A DNA stretch of 64,000 nucleotides from JAVXGM01 sp036657395 (GTDB lineage: Bacteria > Bacillota > Clostridia > Peptostreptococcales > Anaerovoracaceae): NCBI GenBank assembly GCA_036657395.1, contig JAVXGM010000001.1:186001-250000 (forward strand), given 5' to 3'. A program made the position numbers and the translations under genes. Below, in pieces: positions 50,427 to 59,518 of the stretch. Numbering within the stretch: the first letter of the stretch is position 1; every line of letters starts with the position of its first letter. The notes under the pieces are model-generated. The model saw only the letters and a list, made by a program, of their open reading frames with translations, searched no databases and had not been told where the DNA came from.

Positions 50427-51794
50427 ATGGAAATAAAAGAAATAGTAAGGAAACAGCGAGAATTTTTTCAGTCAGGGGAGACTTTGGATATTAAAAAGAG
50501 AAAGGCAGGGCTCCTTAAGCTAAAAGAATCTATTAAGGTTATGGAACAAGAAATCCTGGAAGGATTGAAACAGGATCTTGGAAAGAGTAGAATAGAAAGC
50601 TATATGTCTGAAGTTGGTATGGCCTTGGAGGAAATAACCTACATGGTAAAACATATAGACAGGTTTGCAAAGGACAAAAGGGCTAGAACGCCTCTTGCTC
50701 AGTTTTCTGCTACAAGCTACAAAAAACCTTGCCCTTACGGAGTTGTTCTGATCATGAGCCCATGGAATTACCCATTTCTACTTACTATAGGTCCTCTCAT
50801 TGACGCTTTGGCAGCAGGAAATACCGCCGTATTAAAACCGAGCAATTATTCAGGAGAAACCAGCAAGGTGATGACGAGGCTGATGGAAAGAACTTTCCCC
50901 AAGGAATTGGTTTGTATGGTGGAAGGTGGCCGAGAGGCTAACACCTTGCTTTTGGAAGAAAAGTTTAACTATATTTTCTTCACAGGAGGAAAAACTGTTG
51001 GTAGACTGGTCATGGAAAAGGCAGCAAAGCATTTAACTCCAGTATCTCTTGAGTTAGGGGGTAAAAGCCCGTGCATGGTAAATGAGGACGCTAATTTGAA
51101 GATTGCGGCTAGGAGAATTGTGTTTGGCAAATTTTTAAATCTGGGACAGACTTGTGTTGCTCCAGATTACCTTTTAGTACACAATAAAGTAAAGAATCAG
51201 TTAGTAATGCATATTCAGGAAGAAATTACAAAACAGTTTGGTAAAAGCCCTTTAGACAATCCGGATTATGGGCATATAATAAACGAGAAGCATACACAAA
51301 GGTTAAAAGGTCTCTTAGAAGGAGAAAATCCGGCTATTGGTGGGCAGATTACCGATCATGGGAAAATAGCCCCTACAGTGATAACGGATGTGACTATGGA
51401 AAGTCCACTCATGAGGGAAGAGATTTTTGGTCCAATCCTGCCAGTAATAGGCTTTGAAACTTGGAAAGAGGCTTTAAGGATAGTTGGGTCCAACCCAGAA
51501 CCTTTAGCATTTTACTTGTTTACAAAGAATAAGGAACTTATAAACAGGGTTACTAAAAGGGTTCCTTTTGGCGGTGGGTGTATTAACGATACTGTTATCC
51601 ATTTGGCCACTACTAATATGGGATTTGGTGGCATGGGAGAAAGTGGTATGGGCAGCTACCACGGAAAAGTAGGCTTTGATACATTTACACATTACAAAAG
51701 CATTGTGGATAAAAAAACATGGCTGGATCTTCCTTTCAGGTACCAGCCATATACATTGAAAAAGGAAAAAATGATTAGAAAATTTCTAAAATAG
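50427..51794 (+). CDS. Aldehyde dehydrogenase, ALDH3-like
   Basis: This is a NAD(P)-dependent aldehyde oxidising enzyme. The 455-residue protein is of the short ALDH3 type, with the cofactor segment MSPWNYPF near residue 110, FTGGKTVGR near residue 190, the general-base Glu in LELGGKSP near residue 210, and the catalytic Cys in GQTCVAPDY near residue 245. EEIFGPILPV near residue 332 and a C-terminal GMGSYHGKVGFDTF follow. The final hydrophobic/basic tail seen in membrane-bound fatty aldehyde dehydrogenases is only partly present. Substrate unknown. The start at 50427 has GGTGATGTT before it, a weak ribosome site. Confidence 0.9.
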   Translation: MEIKEIVRKQREFFQSGETLDIKKRKAGLLKLKESIKVMEQEILEGLKQDLGKSRIESYMSEVGMALEEITYMVKHIDRFAKDKRARTPLAQFSATSYKKPCPYGVVLIMSPWNYPFLLTIGPLIDALAAGNTAVLKPSNYSGETSKVMTRLMERTFPKELVCMVEGGREANTLLLEEKFNYIFFTGGKTVGRLVMEKAAKHLTPVSLELGGKSPCMVNEDANLKIAARRIVFGKFLNLGQTCVAPDYLLVHNKVKNQLVMHIQEEITKQFGKSPLDNPDYGHIINEKHTQRLKGLLEGENPAIGGQITDHGKIAPTVITDVTMESPLMREEIFGPILPVIGFETWKEALRIVGSNPEPLAFYLFTKNKELINRVTKRVPFGGGCINDTVIHLATTNMGFGGMGESGMGSYHGKVGFDTFTHYKSIVDKKTWLDLPFRYQPYTLKKEKMIRKFLK

Positions 51795-51800
51795 AAAAAG

Positions 51801-51829
51801 TTGTTTTTTTAGAAGAAAAGAGTTATAAT
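51801..51829 (+). promoter_or_regulatory. Promoter of the major pilin gene
   Basis: TTGTTT at 51801-51806 and TATAAT at 51824-51829, spacer 17. A near-copy lies at 52409-52437. Confidence 0.7.
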
Positions 51830-51869
51830 GATGGCAATAGGCAAATCAAGAAGGAGAAGGAGAAAGCAA

Positions 51870-52274
51870 ATGAACAAATTAATGAAGAAAGATAAAAAAG
51901 GATTTACCCTAATTGAAGTTATTGTTGTTTTAGTTATTTTAGCGATTTTGGCGGCTATTTTAGTACCATCAATGATTGGTTGGATTAATAAGGCAAATGA
52001 AAAGACCGCTATAGTAGAAGGTCGATCAGTATTGCTAGCTTGTCAGACAATAGCATCTGAAAAGTACAAGACCTATGCTGGAACAAAGGCAGAATCAGAT
52101 TTTACTGACACGGCAGATGCGCTGACATTAGCAGAACTTAAATCTCCGGCAGCTATAAGCGCCGCTAAAATTGACACGAGCGGTAAGGTGGCATCTTTTA
52201 CATACAACGATTCGAGTGATAAGTATACCGTTACATATACCGCAGCAGGCGGATTTACAAGCGTGAAGAAATAA
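51870..52274 (+). CDS. Major type IV pilin (prepilin with class III leader)
   Basis: This is the likely structural subunit of the type IV pilus. The 134-residue prepilin has a short basic leader MNKLMKKDKKG and cleavage at G|FTLIEVIVVLVILAILAAILVPSM, with Glu at position 5 of the mature protein, followed by a helical spine and a small globular C-terminal domain (about residues 65-134). The frame is open from 51828, but AGGAGAAGGAG precedes the ATG at 51870. A strong terminator follows, so it is made separately from the assembly genes, presumably in excess. Confidence 0.9.
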   Translation: MNKLMKKDKKGFTLIEVIVVLVILAILAAILVPSMIGWINKANEKTAIVEGRSVLLACQTIASEKYKTYAGTKAESDFTDTADALTLAELKSPAAISAAKIDTSGKVASFTYNDSSDKYTVTYTAAGGFTSVKK

Positions 52275-52311
52275 GAAGTAAACCTTACTATAATAACTAA
52301 AAAAGAGCCAC

Positions 52312-52351
52312 AAAAGAGCCAAAGCTGCCAAGACTTGCTTTGGCTCTTTTT
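52312..52351 (+). terminator. Terminator of the major pilin gene
   Basis: AAAGAGCCAAAGC at 52313-52325 pairs exactly with GCTTTGGCTCTTT at 52337-52349, then TT. Confidence 0.9.
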
Positions 52352-52408
52352 GCGAAAATATGCTATTGTCTAAACGTGTGTAAATCATGGCAAACAAAGG
52401 GAAAGCGG

Positions 52409-52437
52409 TTGTTTTTTTAGTATAAAAGAGTTATAAT
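52409..52437 (+). promoter_or_regulatory. Duplicated pilin-type promoter driving the pilus assembly operon
   Basis: TTGTTT at 52409-52414 and TATAAT at 52432-52437, spacer 17. From GTTGTTTTTTTAG through AAAAGAGTTATAATG it closely matches the pilin promoter about 608 bases upstream, and the similarity resumes at the ribosome site and start region. Confidence 0.7.
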
Positions 52438-52463
52438 GTAACCAGTATAAAAAAAGATATTTT

Positions 52464-52500
52464 AAAGGAGAAAATGAATTAATAAATTGATGAAGAGTAG
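52464..52500 (+). pseudogene. Dead prepilin start (relic of a second pilin gene)
   Basis: AAAGGAG, then ATGAATTAATAAATTGATGAAG, matches the start of the major pilin gene (ATGAACAAATTAATGAAG) with small insertions that create an immediate stop. No pilin hydrophobic segment follows, so only the 5' end of a duplicate survives. Confidence 0.5.
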
Positions 52501-52551
52501 TTGAGATTTCCTCTGTATTTTTTCCTAAATAAGACTGTAAAGTGAGAAGAT

Positions 52552-53328
52552 ATGAATGAACTTTATTTTGCATATGCAGTAATATATGGTTTTGTATTTT
52601 TATTTGGAATAATTATTGGCAGCTTTCTCAATGTACTCATATATCGTATGCCACTTGGGATAAACATTGCCAAAGGCAGGTCATTTTGTCCAAACTGTGA
52701 TACACAACTATCAAATAGGGATTTGATTCCCATTGTCAGCTTCCTTTTCCTTAAGGGGAAATGTAGAACCTGTGGAAATAAAATATCAGGCAGATATCCG
52801 CTCGTTGAATTGTTAGGTGGAATCTTGGCGGTACTTAGCGTAGCCGCTTATGGATTGACCTGGCAAAGTGGAGTGGTTTTTGTTGTGTCTGCTATATTAC
52901 TTACTATTACATTTATTGACATTGACACCATGGAGATTCCAAATACTTTGGTTTTAGCAATTCTAGTCATAGCAATCGCCAGTGTATTTGTTAAAGGAGA
53001 GGTGCTGATCATTCAAAGGCTCCTTGGCATGGTTATAATTTCACTGCCAATGTTTTTGATGAATTTCATAATAAAAGACAGTTTTGGTGGGGGAGATATT
53101 AAACTTTGCTTTGCATGTGGATTTCTTCTTGGCTGGCAGAACATGCTAGTAGGAACATTTATTGCTGTTCTTTTAGGCGGCATATATGGAATTTACGTGT
53201 TGGCCACAAAACAAAAGGGTAAAAAGGATCACTTTGCCTTTGGGCCATTCCTGGGGCTAGGAATGATTATTGCCCTACTATGGGGATCGGAAATATTCAC
53301 CAGTTATTTGACTACATTTGGCTTATAA
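52552..53328 (+). CDS. pilD: Prepilin peptidase / N-methyltransferase
   Basis: This membrane aspartyl protease removes prepilin leaders and methylates the new N-terminus. The 258-residue protein has the N-terminal GSFLNVLIYRMP motif, a zinc-type CPNC/CRTC tetra-cysteine loop (residues about 44-76) and eight hydrophobic segments. Catalytic Asp residues lie in IDIDTMEIPN near residue 124 and GGGDIKL near residue 183. GAGAAG precedes the ATG. It begins the assembly operon behind the duplicated promoter. Confidence 0.94.
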   Translation: MNELYFAYAVIYGFVFLFGIIIGSFLNVLIYRMPLGINIAKGRSFCPNCDTQLSNRDLIPIVSFLFLKGKCRTCGNKISGRYPLVELLGGILAVLSVAAYGLTWQSGVVFVVSAILLTITFIDIDTMEIPNTLVLAILVIAIASVFVKGEVLIIQRLLGMVIISLPMFLMNFIIKDSFGGGDIKLCFACGFLLGWQNMLVGTFIAVLLGGIYGIYVLATKQKGKKDHFAFGPFLGLGMIIALLWGSEIFTSYLTTFGL

Positions 53329-53352
53329 AGCTTAGAGAAAGGAGAATTGCAA

Positions 53353-54552
53353 GTGCCTACTTATGAATATACAGCAGCAGAGAGCAGCGGAAAAAAAGTC
53401 AAGAGTAAAGAGCAGTCTAGAGACATACAGACTTTGCGAAACTCCCTAAAAGACAAGGGGCTTTATATGCTTAAATGCAATGAAGTAAACGACAAGAAGC
53501 CGATTAAACCCTTAAAAGGAAAAGACCTAGCAGAATTTTGCCGAGACCTTGGTATGATGATTGGTACGGGTATTCCTCTAGTTCGGGCTATTAGTATTAT
53601 GGCAGAGCGAGATATTGCCCCCAGGATGAAACAGATTTATAGGGATCTGCACAGAGATCTTCAACAGGGGATTATGTTGTCGCAGGCTATGGAAAATCAA
53701 GCGCCAGCTTTCCCAGAAATGCTAGTTAGCATGTACAAGACAAGTGAAAGTACGGGAGGAATGGATAAGACTTCCGAAAAGATGGCATTGCATTATGAGA
53801 AGAGCCATAAATTAAATCAAAAATTAAAATCAGCAATGATATATCCTATGACTTTACTGGTGGTTTCAGGTTTAGTAGTGCTCGTTGTATTTTTAGGAAT
53901 TTTACCTAAGTTTTTCGCACTTTACGAAGACTTAGATGTACCTCTGCCTGGAATTACACAATTTATGTTAAACATAAGTGTGACCATGCAGAAAAATTGG
54001 ATAGTGATTCTCGTAGGTATACTGATTATTATTTTGGTGGTACAGAGTATTTTTAAATTGCCAAAGGTGAAAACTGCGTGGGATGAACAAAAATTAAAGC
54101 TGCCCATCGTAGGCAAATTGTTGAAAGTTATATATACATCTAGATTTGCAAGCACTTTAAGCTATTCATATTCTAGCGGAATATCTATTGTTAACGCACT
54201 AGTAAATACTCAAGACACCATAGGCAATGTGTATGTTGCCAACCAATTTGATGAACTAGTTAAAGATATACGAAACGGAATGGCATTGTCAGGGGCGGTA
54301 GGCAAAGTCAAGGGTCTTGATGGAAAGTTAGCGGCCAGTATTTTAGTGGGAGAAGAAACAGGACGTTTAGACACCATGTTGGATTCCATTGCAGAAACCT
54401 TTGAATATGATTCGGAGATTGCATTGCAGAGGATGACGGCGTTAATAGAACCAGTTATGATTATTGTTATGGCCATAATTATTGGGACCATTATGATATC
54501 AGTAATGTTGCCAATTCCAACCTTGTACAATGCCATCGGCGGAGGAGCATAA
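53353..54552 (+). CDS. pilC: Type IV pilus inner-membrane platform protein PilC/GspF
   Basis: This polytopic platform protein couples the PilB and PilT motors to the pilus. The 399-residue protein has two GspF domains (about 65-190 and 265-390) with GTGIPLVRAISIM and SGISIVNALVNTQDT, and three main hydrophobic segments (near 165-190, 218-240 and 365-390). A TTG at 53347 is too close to GGAG, so GTG at 53353 (MPTYEYTA) with an 8-base spacer is preferred. It ends one base before pilM. Confidence 0.93.
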   Translation: MPTYEYTAAESSGKKVKSKEQSRDIQTLRNSLKDKGLYMLKCNEVNDKKPIKPLKGKDLAEFCRDLGMMIGTGIPLVRAISIMAERDIAPRMKQIYRDLHRDLQQGIMLSQAMENQAPAFPEMLVSMYKTSESTGGMDKTSEKMALHYEKSHKLNQKLKSAMIYPMTLLVVSGLVVLVVFLGILPKFFALYEDLDVPLPGITQFMLNISVTMQKNWIVILVGILIIILVVQSIFKLPKVKTAWDEQKLKLPIVGKLLKVIYTSRFASTLSYSYSSGISIVNALVNTQDTIGNVYVANQFDELVKDIRNGMALSGAVGKVKGLDGKLAASILVGEETGRLDTMLDSIAETFEYDSEIALQRMTALIEPVMIIVMAIIIGTIMISVMLPIPTLYNAIGGGA

Positions 54553-54553
54553 C

Positions 54554-55462
54554 ATGAAGAAAAAAAAAGATGCTAAAGCATCACTATACATAGGAAACGA
54601 AGAACTACAATTGGTTTCTGGGACAAGAAGTGGCAATCATATAAACGTGGAAAGCTTTGATAGAGTGACTCTAGAGCCGGGAACTGTAATCAATGGTGTA
54701 ATTACAGATCAGGTTCAGTTTGCCCAAGCTTTGAACAAACTGATGAATGGCCAGCCAGGAGTAGTTGAACAAGGGGTTGACTTTTCAGTGGGCAGTAGCC
54801 AGATTATTACCAAGACCATAAAGGCACCACATCTTTCTAAAGAAGATATGTGGGATTGGATCCCAGGGGAATTTACAGAGATTGCCGATGAAAATCAAGA
54901 ATACATTTATGATTATCGAATCCTTAAAAGCTACGAAGACGAAGATTTGATTCTTGCCTGTGCAGGAGAAAAAAGTATTATAGGAAATTATGTAGAGATC
55001 TTTGAGGACATGAATATTCCTGTTGAAAGCATAGATGTAGGGCTAAACTGCCAGATAAAAATCATCTCATTTTTGGAAGAAACCAAAGATGGAACATTCA
55101 TATTCTTAGGACTAGATGGAAACAATTTGAATGCCAGCATTTTCGTTGATGGAGTGTTTAAAATATATAATAGAGTAAGGCTGATTAACGAACGAGGTTC
55201 TAGTCAGGTAAACACTGAAATCCAAGGTGTGGTTTCGAAATTGATTCAATTTAACAGGACTTTGGAAAATTCACAAGAGCTTGAAACTGTATATTTTTAC
55301 GGATTACGCACAGATGAAAAGGAGTTGGCGGAGAATATATTTAATATATTCAAGCTAACCCCAAAGATTATTTCGGATAAGGAAAACTGCATTACAACAG
55401 ATCGAGCAGGGTTTGCTTTGAGCCAATATCTTTATGCTGTTGGAAATTTAATTAGAAACTGA
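54554..55462 (+). CDS. pilM: PilM-like cytoplasmic ATPase-fold protein
   Basis: The 302-residue actin-like protein resembles PilM, which binds the cytoplasmic tail of PilN and organises the inner-membrane alignment complex. It begins MKKKKDAKASLYIGNEELQLV and has a second nucleotide-fold motif TFIFLGLDGNNLNASIF near residue 178. Sequence similarity to Gram-negative PilM is low, so the call leans on fold pattern and order (pilC-M-N-O-B). The frame opens at 54530 within pilC; GGAGGAG precedes the ATG at 54554. Confidence 0.78.
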   Translation: MKKKKDAKASLYIGNEELQLVSGTRSGNHINVESFDRVTLEPGTVINGVITDQVQFAQALNKLMNGQPGVVEQGVDFSVGSSQIITKTIKAPHLSKEDMWDWIPGEFTEIADENQEYIYDYRILKSYEDEDLILACAGEKSIIGNYVEIFEDMNIPVESIDVGLNCQIKIISFLEETKDGTFIFLGLDGNNLNASIFVDGVFKIYNRVRLINERGSSQVNTEIQGVVSKLIQFNRTLENSQELETVYFYGLRTDEKELAENIFNIFKLTPKIISDKENCITTDRAGFALSQYLYAVGNLIRN

Positions 55463-55475
55463 GGAAGCGGAAAAT

Positions 55476-56051
55476 ATGAGAAAAGTGAAAATCAGTACAA
55501 AAGAAATAAATTTATATGCCAGATATATTTACGACCCTGAAGCAGAGGCAAAACGCAAGCTCTTTATAAGAGCTGTGATTCCACTAGCTGCAACATTAGT
55601 AATTATTTTGGGTGTATTTGCATACCTAACGATAAGCACTTTGGTTGCAAACAACAAAGTAGAGGATATTGATAACTACTTAAGCTCTCCTGAGATTTCC
55701 GACCAGTATAAGGAATGCTTACAATTGCAGGATAAGCAAAATGAACTGGTAGGCATAAGTGGGATTTTGAACAATATTGATTCGGGAAATGGTGCCTATG
55801 CAGCGATGACTCAAGGATTAATGGAATCTATCCGAGGAGCCATGTCAGGGTATACTATTACAGATTATAAATACGATGCGGAAATGAAAACTTTGACCAT
55901 TACAGCGGAAACTAAGTCTGTGAGAAATATGGCGTCCATGGTGAAGAGGCTCAAGTCTACAGGGCTAATTGGGAAGGTTACTTACACTGGGTACACCTCA
56001 AGTGAGAAAACATATGTTACTACTATCACGTGTATAGTCGGCAATGAGTAA
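55476..56051 (+). CDS. PilN-like pilus assembly protein
   Basis: The 191-residue bitopic protein has a short cytoplasmic start with the PilN-type KEINLYARYIYDPE segment (residues about 8-22), one membrane helix (about 37-58), a coiled coil and a ferredoxin-like end (TITAETKSVRNMASMVKRLKSTGLIGKVTYTGY). PilN links PilM inside to PilO outside. The assignment rests on topology and gene order. GGAAGCGGA precedes the ATG. Confidence 0.78.
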   Translation: MRKVKISTKEINLYARYIYDPEAEAKRKLFIRAVIPLAATLVIILGVFAYLTISTLVANNKVEDIDNYLSSPEISDQYKECLQLQDKQNELVGISGILNNIDSGNGAYAAMTQGLMESIRGAMSGYTITDYKYDAEMKTLTITAETKSVRNMASMVKRLKSTGLIGKVTYTGYTSSEKTYVTTITCIVGNE

Positions 56052-56064
56052 GGAGGAGCAAGAC

Positions 56065-56757
56065 ATGAAGAAATTAACTAAGCGAGAAATAATCTTAGTC
56101 TATGCCCTCCTTGTGATGATTATCGTGGCAGGAGGCTTGTTTCTCCTTATAAAGCCCGCCATGGAGAGAAACGATGAGGCTCAGATGAAACTTGAAAATG
56201 CGCAGTTGCAGCAGGCTCAGACGGATCAGCTTATTTCGCAGAAATCTACTATGCTCCTAGCAATAGCAGACCAGGAAAGAGAAATTAAAAAACTGAGCAA
56301 AAAGTTTATGCCGGCAACTCCAAATGAGGATCTTGATAATGGAATTACTAGTATGGTAATTAATTCTGGAATGTCTCCAGAAGCATTGCAGATTGGTAAT
56401 GTAGCAAAGACAGACGGTACTGGTGCTACTACGGATGAAACCTTAAACATTCAAGGCGAGGCAGCAGCCCCAACAGATGAGGCAGCAGCAGACCAGGGGA
56501 TGGCTACAGATACTGGCGAAACTGCAGATATGGCGGATGCAGGTGTGACAATGACGACTGTTACAGTCAGTGGTACCGGAATGTTAAATCAGTTTAACAG
56601 GCTTATAGGTCTTGCCAAGGATAAACGAGGGGTTGTAATCAGTGGATTTACGCTTTCAAGCCAAAAAGAAGAAGAAAATCTGATATTAAACCCAAAGAAA
56701 ACTAAAAGTGGTGACTATTTGGCAGAACTTACACTTAGTATATATCAAAGGCATTAA
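56065..56757 (+). CDS. PilO-like pilus assembly protein
   Basis: The 230-residue bitopic protein has one membrane helix (about 10-28), a coiled coil (about 30-85) and a C-terminal ferredoxin-like domain split by an Ala/Thr/Glu-rich insert (about 120-165). PilO pairs with PilN. The frame opens at 56044 inside the previous gene, but AAGGAGG precedes the ATG at 56065. The acidic insert looks lineage-specific. The assignment is by topology and position, not strong sequence motifs. Confidence 0.75.
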   Translation: MKKLTKREIILVYALLVMIIVAGGLFLLIKPAMERNDEAQMKLENAQLQQAQTDQLISQKSTMLLAIADQEREIKKLSKKFMPATPNEDLDNGITSMVINSGMSPEALQIGNVAKTDGTGATTDETLNIQGEAAAPTDEAAADQGMATDTGETADMADAGVTMTTVTVSGTGMLNQFNRLIGLAKDKRGVVISGFTLSSQKEEENLILNPKKTKSGDYLAELTLSIYQRH

Positions 56758-56778
56758 CAACAATGAAAGGAGACTCCA

Positions 56779-58455
56779 GTGAAAAATATTCCTATTGGAG
56801 AAGTACTTAAAGAATATGGATATGTTACAGAAGCACAGATTGAAGAGGCTCTAAAGGTTCAAAAACAGACGAAAGGAAAACGTCTTGGAAAGCTTTTAGT
56901 AGAGTTAGGGTTTGTTACGGAAAGTCAGCTTTTGCTGGCTCTTGCAAAACGCTTGGAACTGCCTTTAGTCGATTTGCATTCTACGGAGATAGACCTGAAA
57001 GCAGTAGAAGAAATTCCGAAAAAAATTGCTAACCAGTATAAGCTTATTTGCATTGCCAAAGAGGGAAATAGCTTGACTGTAGCAATGAGCGATCCTTTAG
57101 ACTTTTATGCCATTGAAGATATTAGACAAATTACTCAGAAGAGTATTAGTATTGTTTTGGATTTAACGGCTAATATTGAAGGGGAAATACAAAGGTGCTA
57201 TGCAGAAGTAGGAACTAAGCAGGCTTTTAAGAAAGCAGATAGTTCTGTGGATCAAATTGGAATAACAAATATTGAAACTATAGAAAATACAGGCAACGAA
57301 GCACCTATAGTTCAGGCCTTTAACCAACTACTACTTCAAGGATACAGTTTAGGTGCCAGTGACGTGCATATTGAGCCTTTTGAAGGGTTTACTCAGGTTC
57401 GTATGCGTGTTGACGGTGTCATAACAGAAACTGCAAAGTTTTCAACCGCATTACATTTGTCTTTAATCGCCAGGTTGAAGATATTATCTGACATGGATAT
57501 TGCAGAGAGAAGATTACCTCAGGACGGACATTTTCATTTAAAAATTGATGGGAGGGAGATGCATGCTCGTATCTCAGTTATCCCAACGGTATATGGTGAA
57601 AAAGCGGTTATTAGATTTCTCTACACCAATGAAAAAGTAGACAATTTGGAAACTTTTGGTATGACAGAAGAAAACTATGCAAAGTTTGTTAATATGCTTA
57701 AATCACCTCATGGAATTATTTATATTACTGGGCCTACAGGTTCAGGGAAAACGACTACTTTGTATATGGTACTTGAAAAGATTGCAGATAACTCCATTAA
57801 TGTATCCACCATTGAAGACCCAGTAGAAAGAAATATCGCCCAGGTAAACCAAATGCAAGTAAACGCTACAGCAGGACTTACATTTGAGGAGGGTCTTCGT
57901 GCAATTTTAAGACAGGATCCGGATATTATCATGGTGGGTGAAACTCGTGACAGTGAAACGGCAGAAATTTCTGTACGTGCGGCGATTACTGGACATCAAG
58001 TATTTTCTACCTTACATACAAATGATGCGATTTCAGCCATTGTAAGACTTAGAGACATGGGTATACCATCATATATGGTAGCCAATTCTATAGTTGGCTT
58101 AGTGGCTCAAAGATTGATGCGAAAGGTATGCCCTTACTGTGGGGAATCCTATCAAACCTCTCCAGAAGAAATGAAAAGTTTAAGGATTAAGACTCCGGCG
58201 ACTATAAAACGGGGAAAAGGTTGTGCTAAATGCGGCGACACAGGATACAAGGGGCGAAGATCTATTCATGAAGTTATTTTAATCGATAAAAATTTGCGTA
58301 GAATGATAGCAGAAGATGCTGATATTGGTCAGCTTTCCAAGTACATTACGGACACACAAAACTTTGAGGACTTATATACTGCATCGAGAAAATTAGTTTT
58401 AGCAGGAGTTACTACTATAGACGAATTTTATAAGATCGCCTATTATGCAGATTAA
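56779..58455 (+). CDS. pilB: Type IV pilus extension ATPase PilB/GspE
   Basis: This hexameric ATPase powers pilus extension. The 558-residue protein has an N-terminal MshEN-type domain (about 1-145) and a core ATPase with Walker A GPTGSGKTT near residue 317, Asp box TIEDPVE near 346, Walker B DIIMVGETRD near 385 and His box HQVFSTLHTND near 408. A tetra-cysteine zinc site (CPYC and CAKC, about 453-490) follows. The start at 56779 is GTG, preceded by AAAGGAG. It is complete. Confidence 0.96.
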   Translation: MKNIPIGEVLKEYGYVTEAQIEEALKVQKQTKGKRLGKLLVELGFVTESQLLLALAKRLELPLVDLHSTEIDLKAVEEIPKKIANQYKLICIAKEGNSLTVAMSDPLDFYAIEDIRQITQKSISIVLDLTANIEGEIQRCYAEVGTKQAFKKADSSVDQIGITNIETIENTGNEAPIVQAFNQLLLQGYSLGASDVHIEPFEGFTQVRMRVDGVITETAKFSTALHLSLIARLKILSDMDIAERRLPQDGHFHLKIDGREMHARISVIPTVYGEKAVIRFLYTNEKVDNLETFGMTEENYAKFVNMLKSPHGIIYITGPTGSGKTTTLYMVLEKIADNSINVSTIEDPVERNIAQVNQMQVNATAGLTFEEGLRAILRQDPDIIMVGETRDSETAEISVRAAITGHQVFSTLHTNDAISAIVRLRDMGIPSYMVANSIVGLVAQRLMRKVCPYCGESYQTSPEEMKSLRIKTPATIKRGKGCAKCGDTGYKGRRSIHEVILIDKNLRRMIAEDADIGQLSKYITDTQNFEDLYTASRKLVLAGVTTIDEFYKIAYYAD

Positions 58456-58465
58456 GGAGAAGGTT

Positions 58466-59518
58466 ATGACTGATATGAAACAATTATTATCTCAGGCAAG
58501 AGCCATGGGATGCTCGGATCTTCATATAACAGAAGGCTTACCTATGATGGTGCGAAAACATGGAAAACTAGTGGCTACAGGACATGAGCTTACTGGAGAG
58601 GAAACTCGTAGCTTTATTTCAACCTTGTGCACTTCAAAGCAGCGGGAAGGGCTAGCAAAGGGGATTGACCAGGACTTTGCAATAGAACTTCCCGACAAAA
58701 CTAGATATAGAGTAAATGTTTATAATCAAAGAACGGGAATGGCGGCGGCTATTCGTCTTCTTTCCGGATCTATTCCTACTTTGGAAGAATTGTTTTTGCC
58801 TCCAGTCCTTGGAACTTTGGCAGATGAGCCTAGAGGATTAGTTCTTGTTACAGGTCCTACAGGGAGCGGAAAATCCACCACTTTGGCAGCTATGATTGAC
58901 TATGTTTCCAGGAAAAAGCCAGTGCATATCATCACGGTGGAGGATCCTATAGAGTACGTTTTCGATCAGAATCAAGCGACTATTCATCAACGTGAAGTAG
59001 GGGAAACTGTAGAATCATTTTCTGCAGCTATTCGTTCATCCCTTAGAGAAGATCCCGATATTATTCTAGTAGGAGAAATGCGAGATTTCGAAACTATTTC
59101 TACAGCAGTTACTGCGGCAGAAACAGGTCATTTAGTTTTTTCCACTTTGCATACTACAGGGGCGGCTCAAACTCTTGACCGTATTATTGATACTTGCCCG
59201 GCGGAAAGCCAAGGCCAGATGAGAAATCAGTTATCTATGATTCTTCGAGGAGTAATAACTCAGCAGCTTTTACCTACTGCCGATGGAGAAGGTAGAATTG
59301 CAGCGACAGAGATTCTTTTAGGCACGGATGCTGTAGCCAATCTTATTAGAGAAGATAAATGTCATCAAATACCTTCAGCAATGCAATCTGGGATTTCTAT
59401 GGGAATGCATTCCTTAAATAAAGATTTGGCCGACTTAGTACACAAAGGGAAGATTACAAGGGAGGTGGCGCTTGGAGCCACACTTGATAAAAAAGATTTA
59501 ATGCAGTATTTAGGATAA
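58466..59518 (+). CDS. pilT: Type IV pilus retraction ATPase PilT
   Basis: This ATPase disassembles the pilus, giving retraction and twitching. The 350-residue protein has an N-terminal PAS-like domain with GCSDLHITEGLPMMVR near residue 13, Walker A GPTGSGKSTTLA near 131, EDPIEYVF near 160, Walker B DIILVGEMRD near 198 and His box HLVFSTLHTTGA near 223. The family AIRNLIRE-like motif appears as AVANLIREDK near 290. The frame opens at 58445 within pilB; AAGGAG precedes the ATG at 58466. Having both PilB and PilT implies a retractable pilus. Confidence 0.96.
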   Translation: MTDMKQLLSQARAMGCSDLHITEGLPMMVRKHGKLVATGHELTGEETRSFISTLCTSKQREGLAKGIDQDFAIELPDKTRYRVNVYNQRTGMAAAIRLLSGSIPTLEELFLPPVLGTLADEPRGLVLVTGPTGSGKSTTLAAMIDYVSRKKPVHIITVEDPIEYVFDQNQATIHQREVGETVESFSAAIRSSLREDPDIILVGEMRDFETISTAVTAAETGHLVFSTLHTTGAAQTLDRIIDTCPAESQGQMRNQLSMILRGVITQQLLPTADGEGRIAATEILLGTDAVANLIREDKCHQIPSAMQSGISMGMHSLNKDLADLVHKGKITREVALGATLDKKDLMQYLG

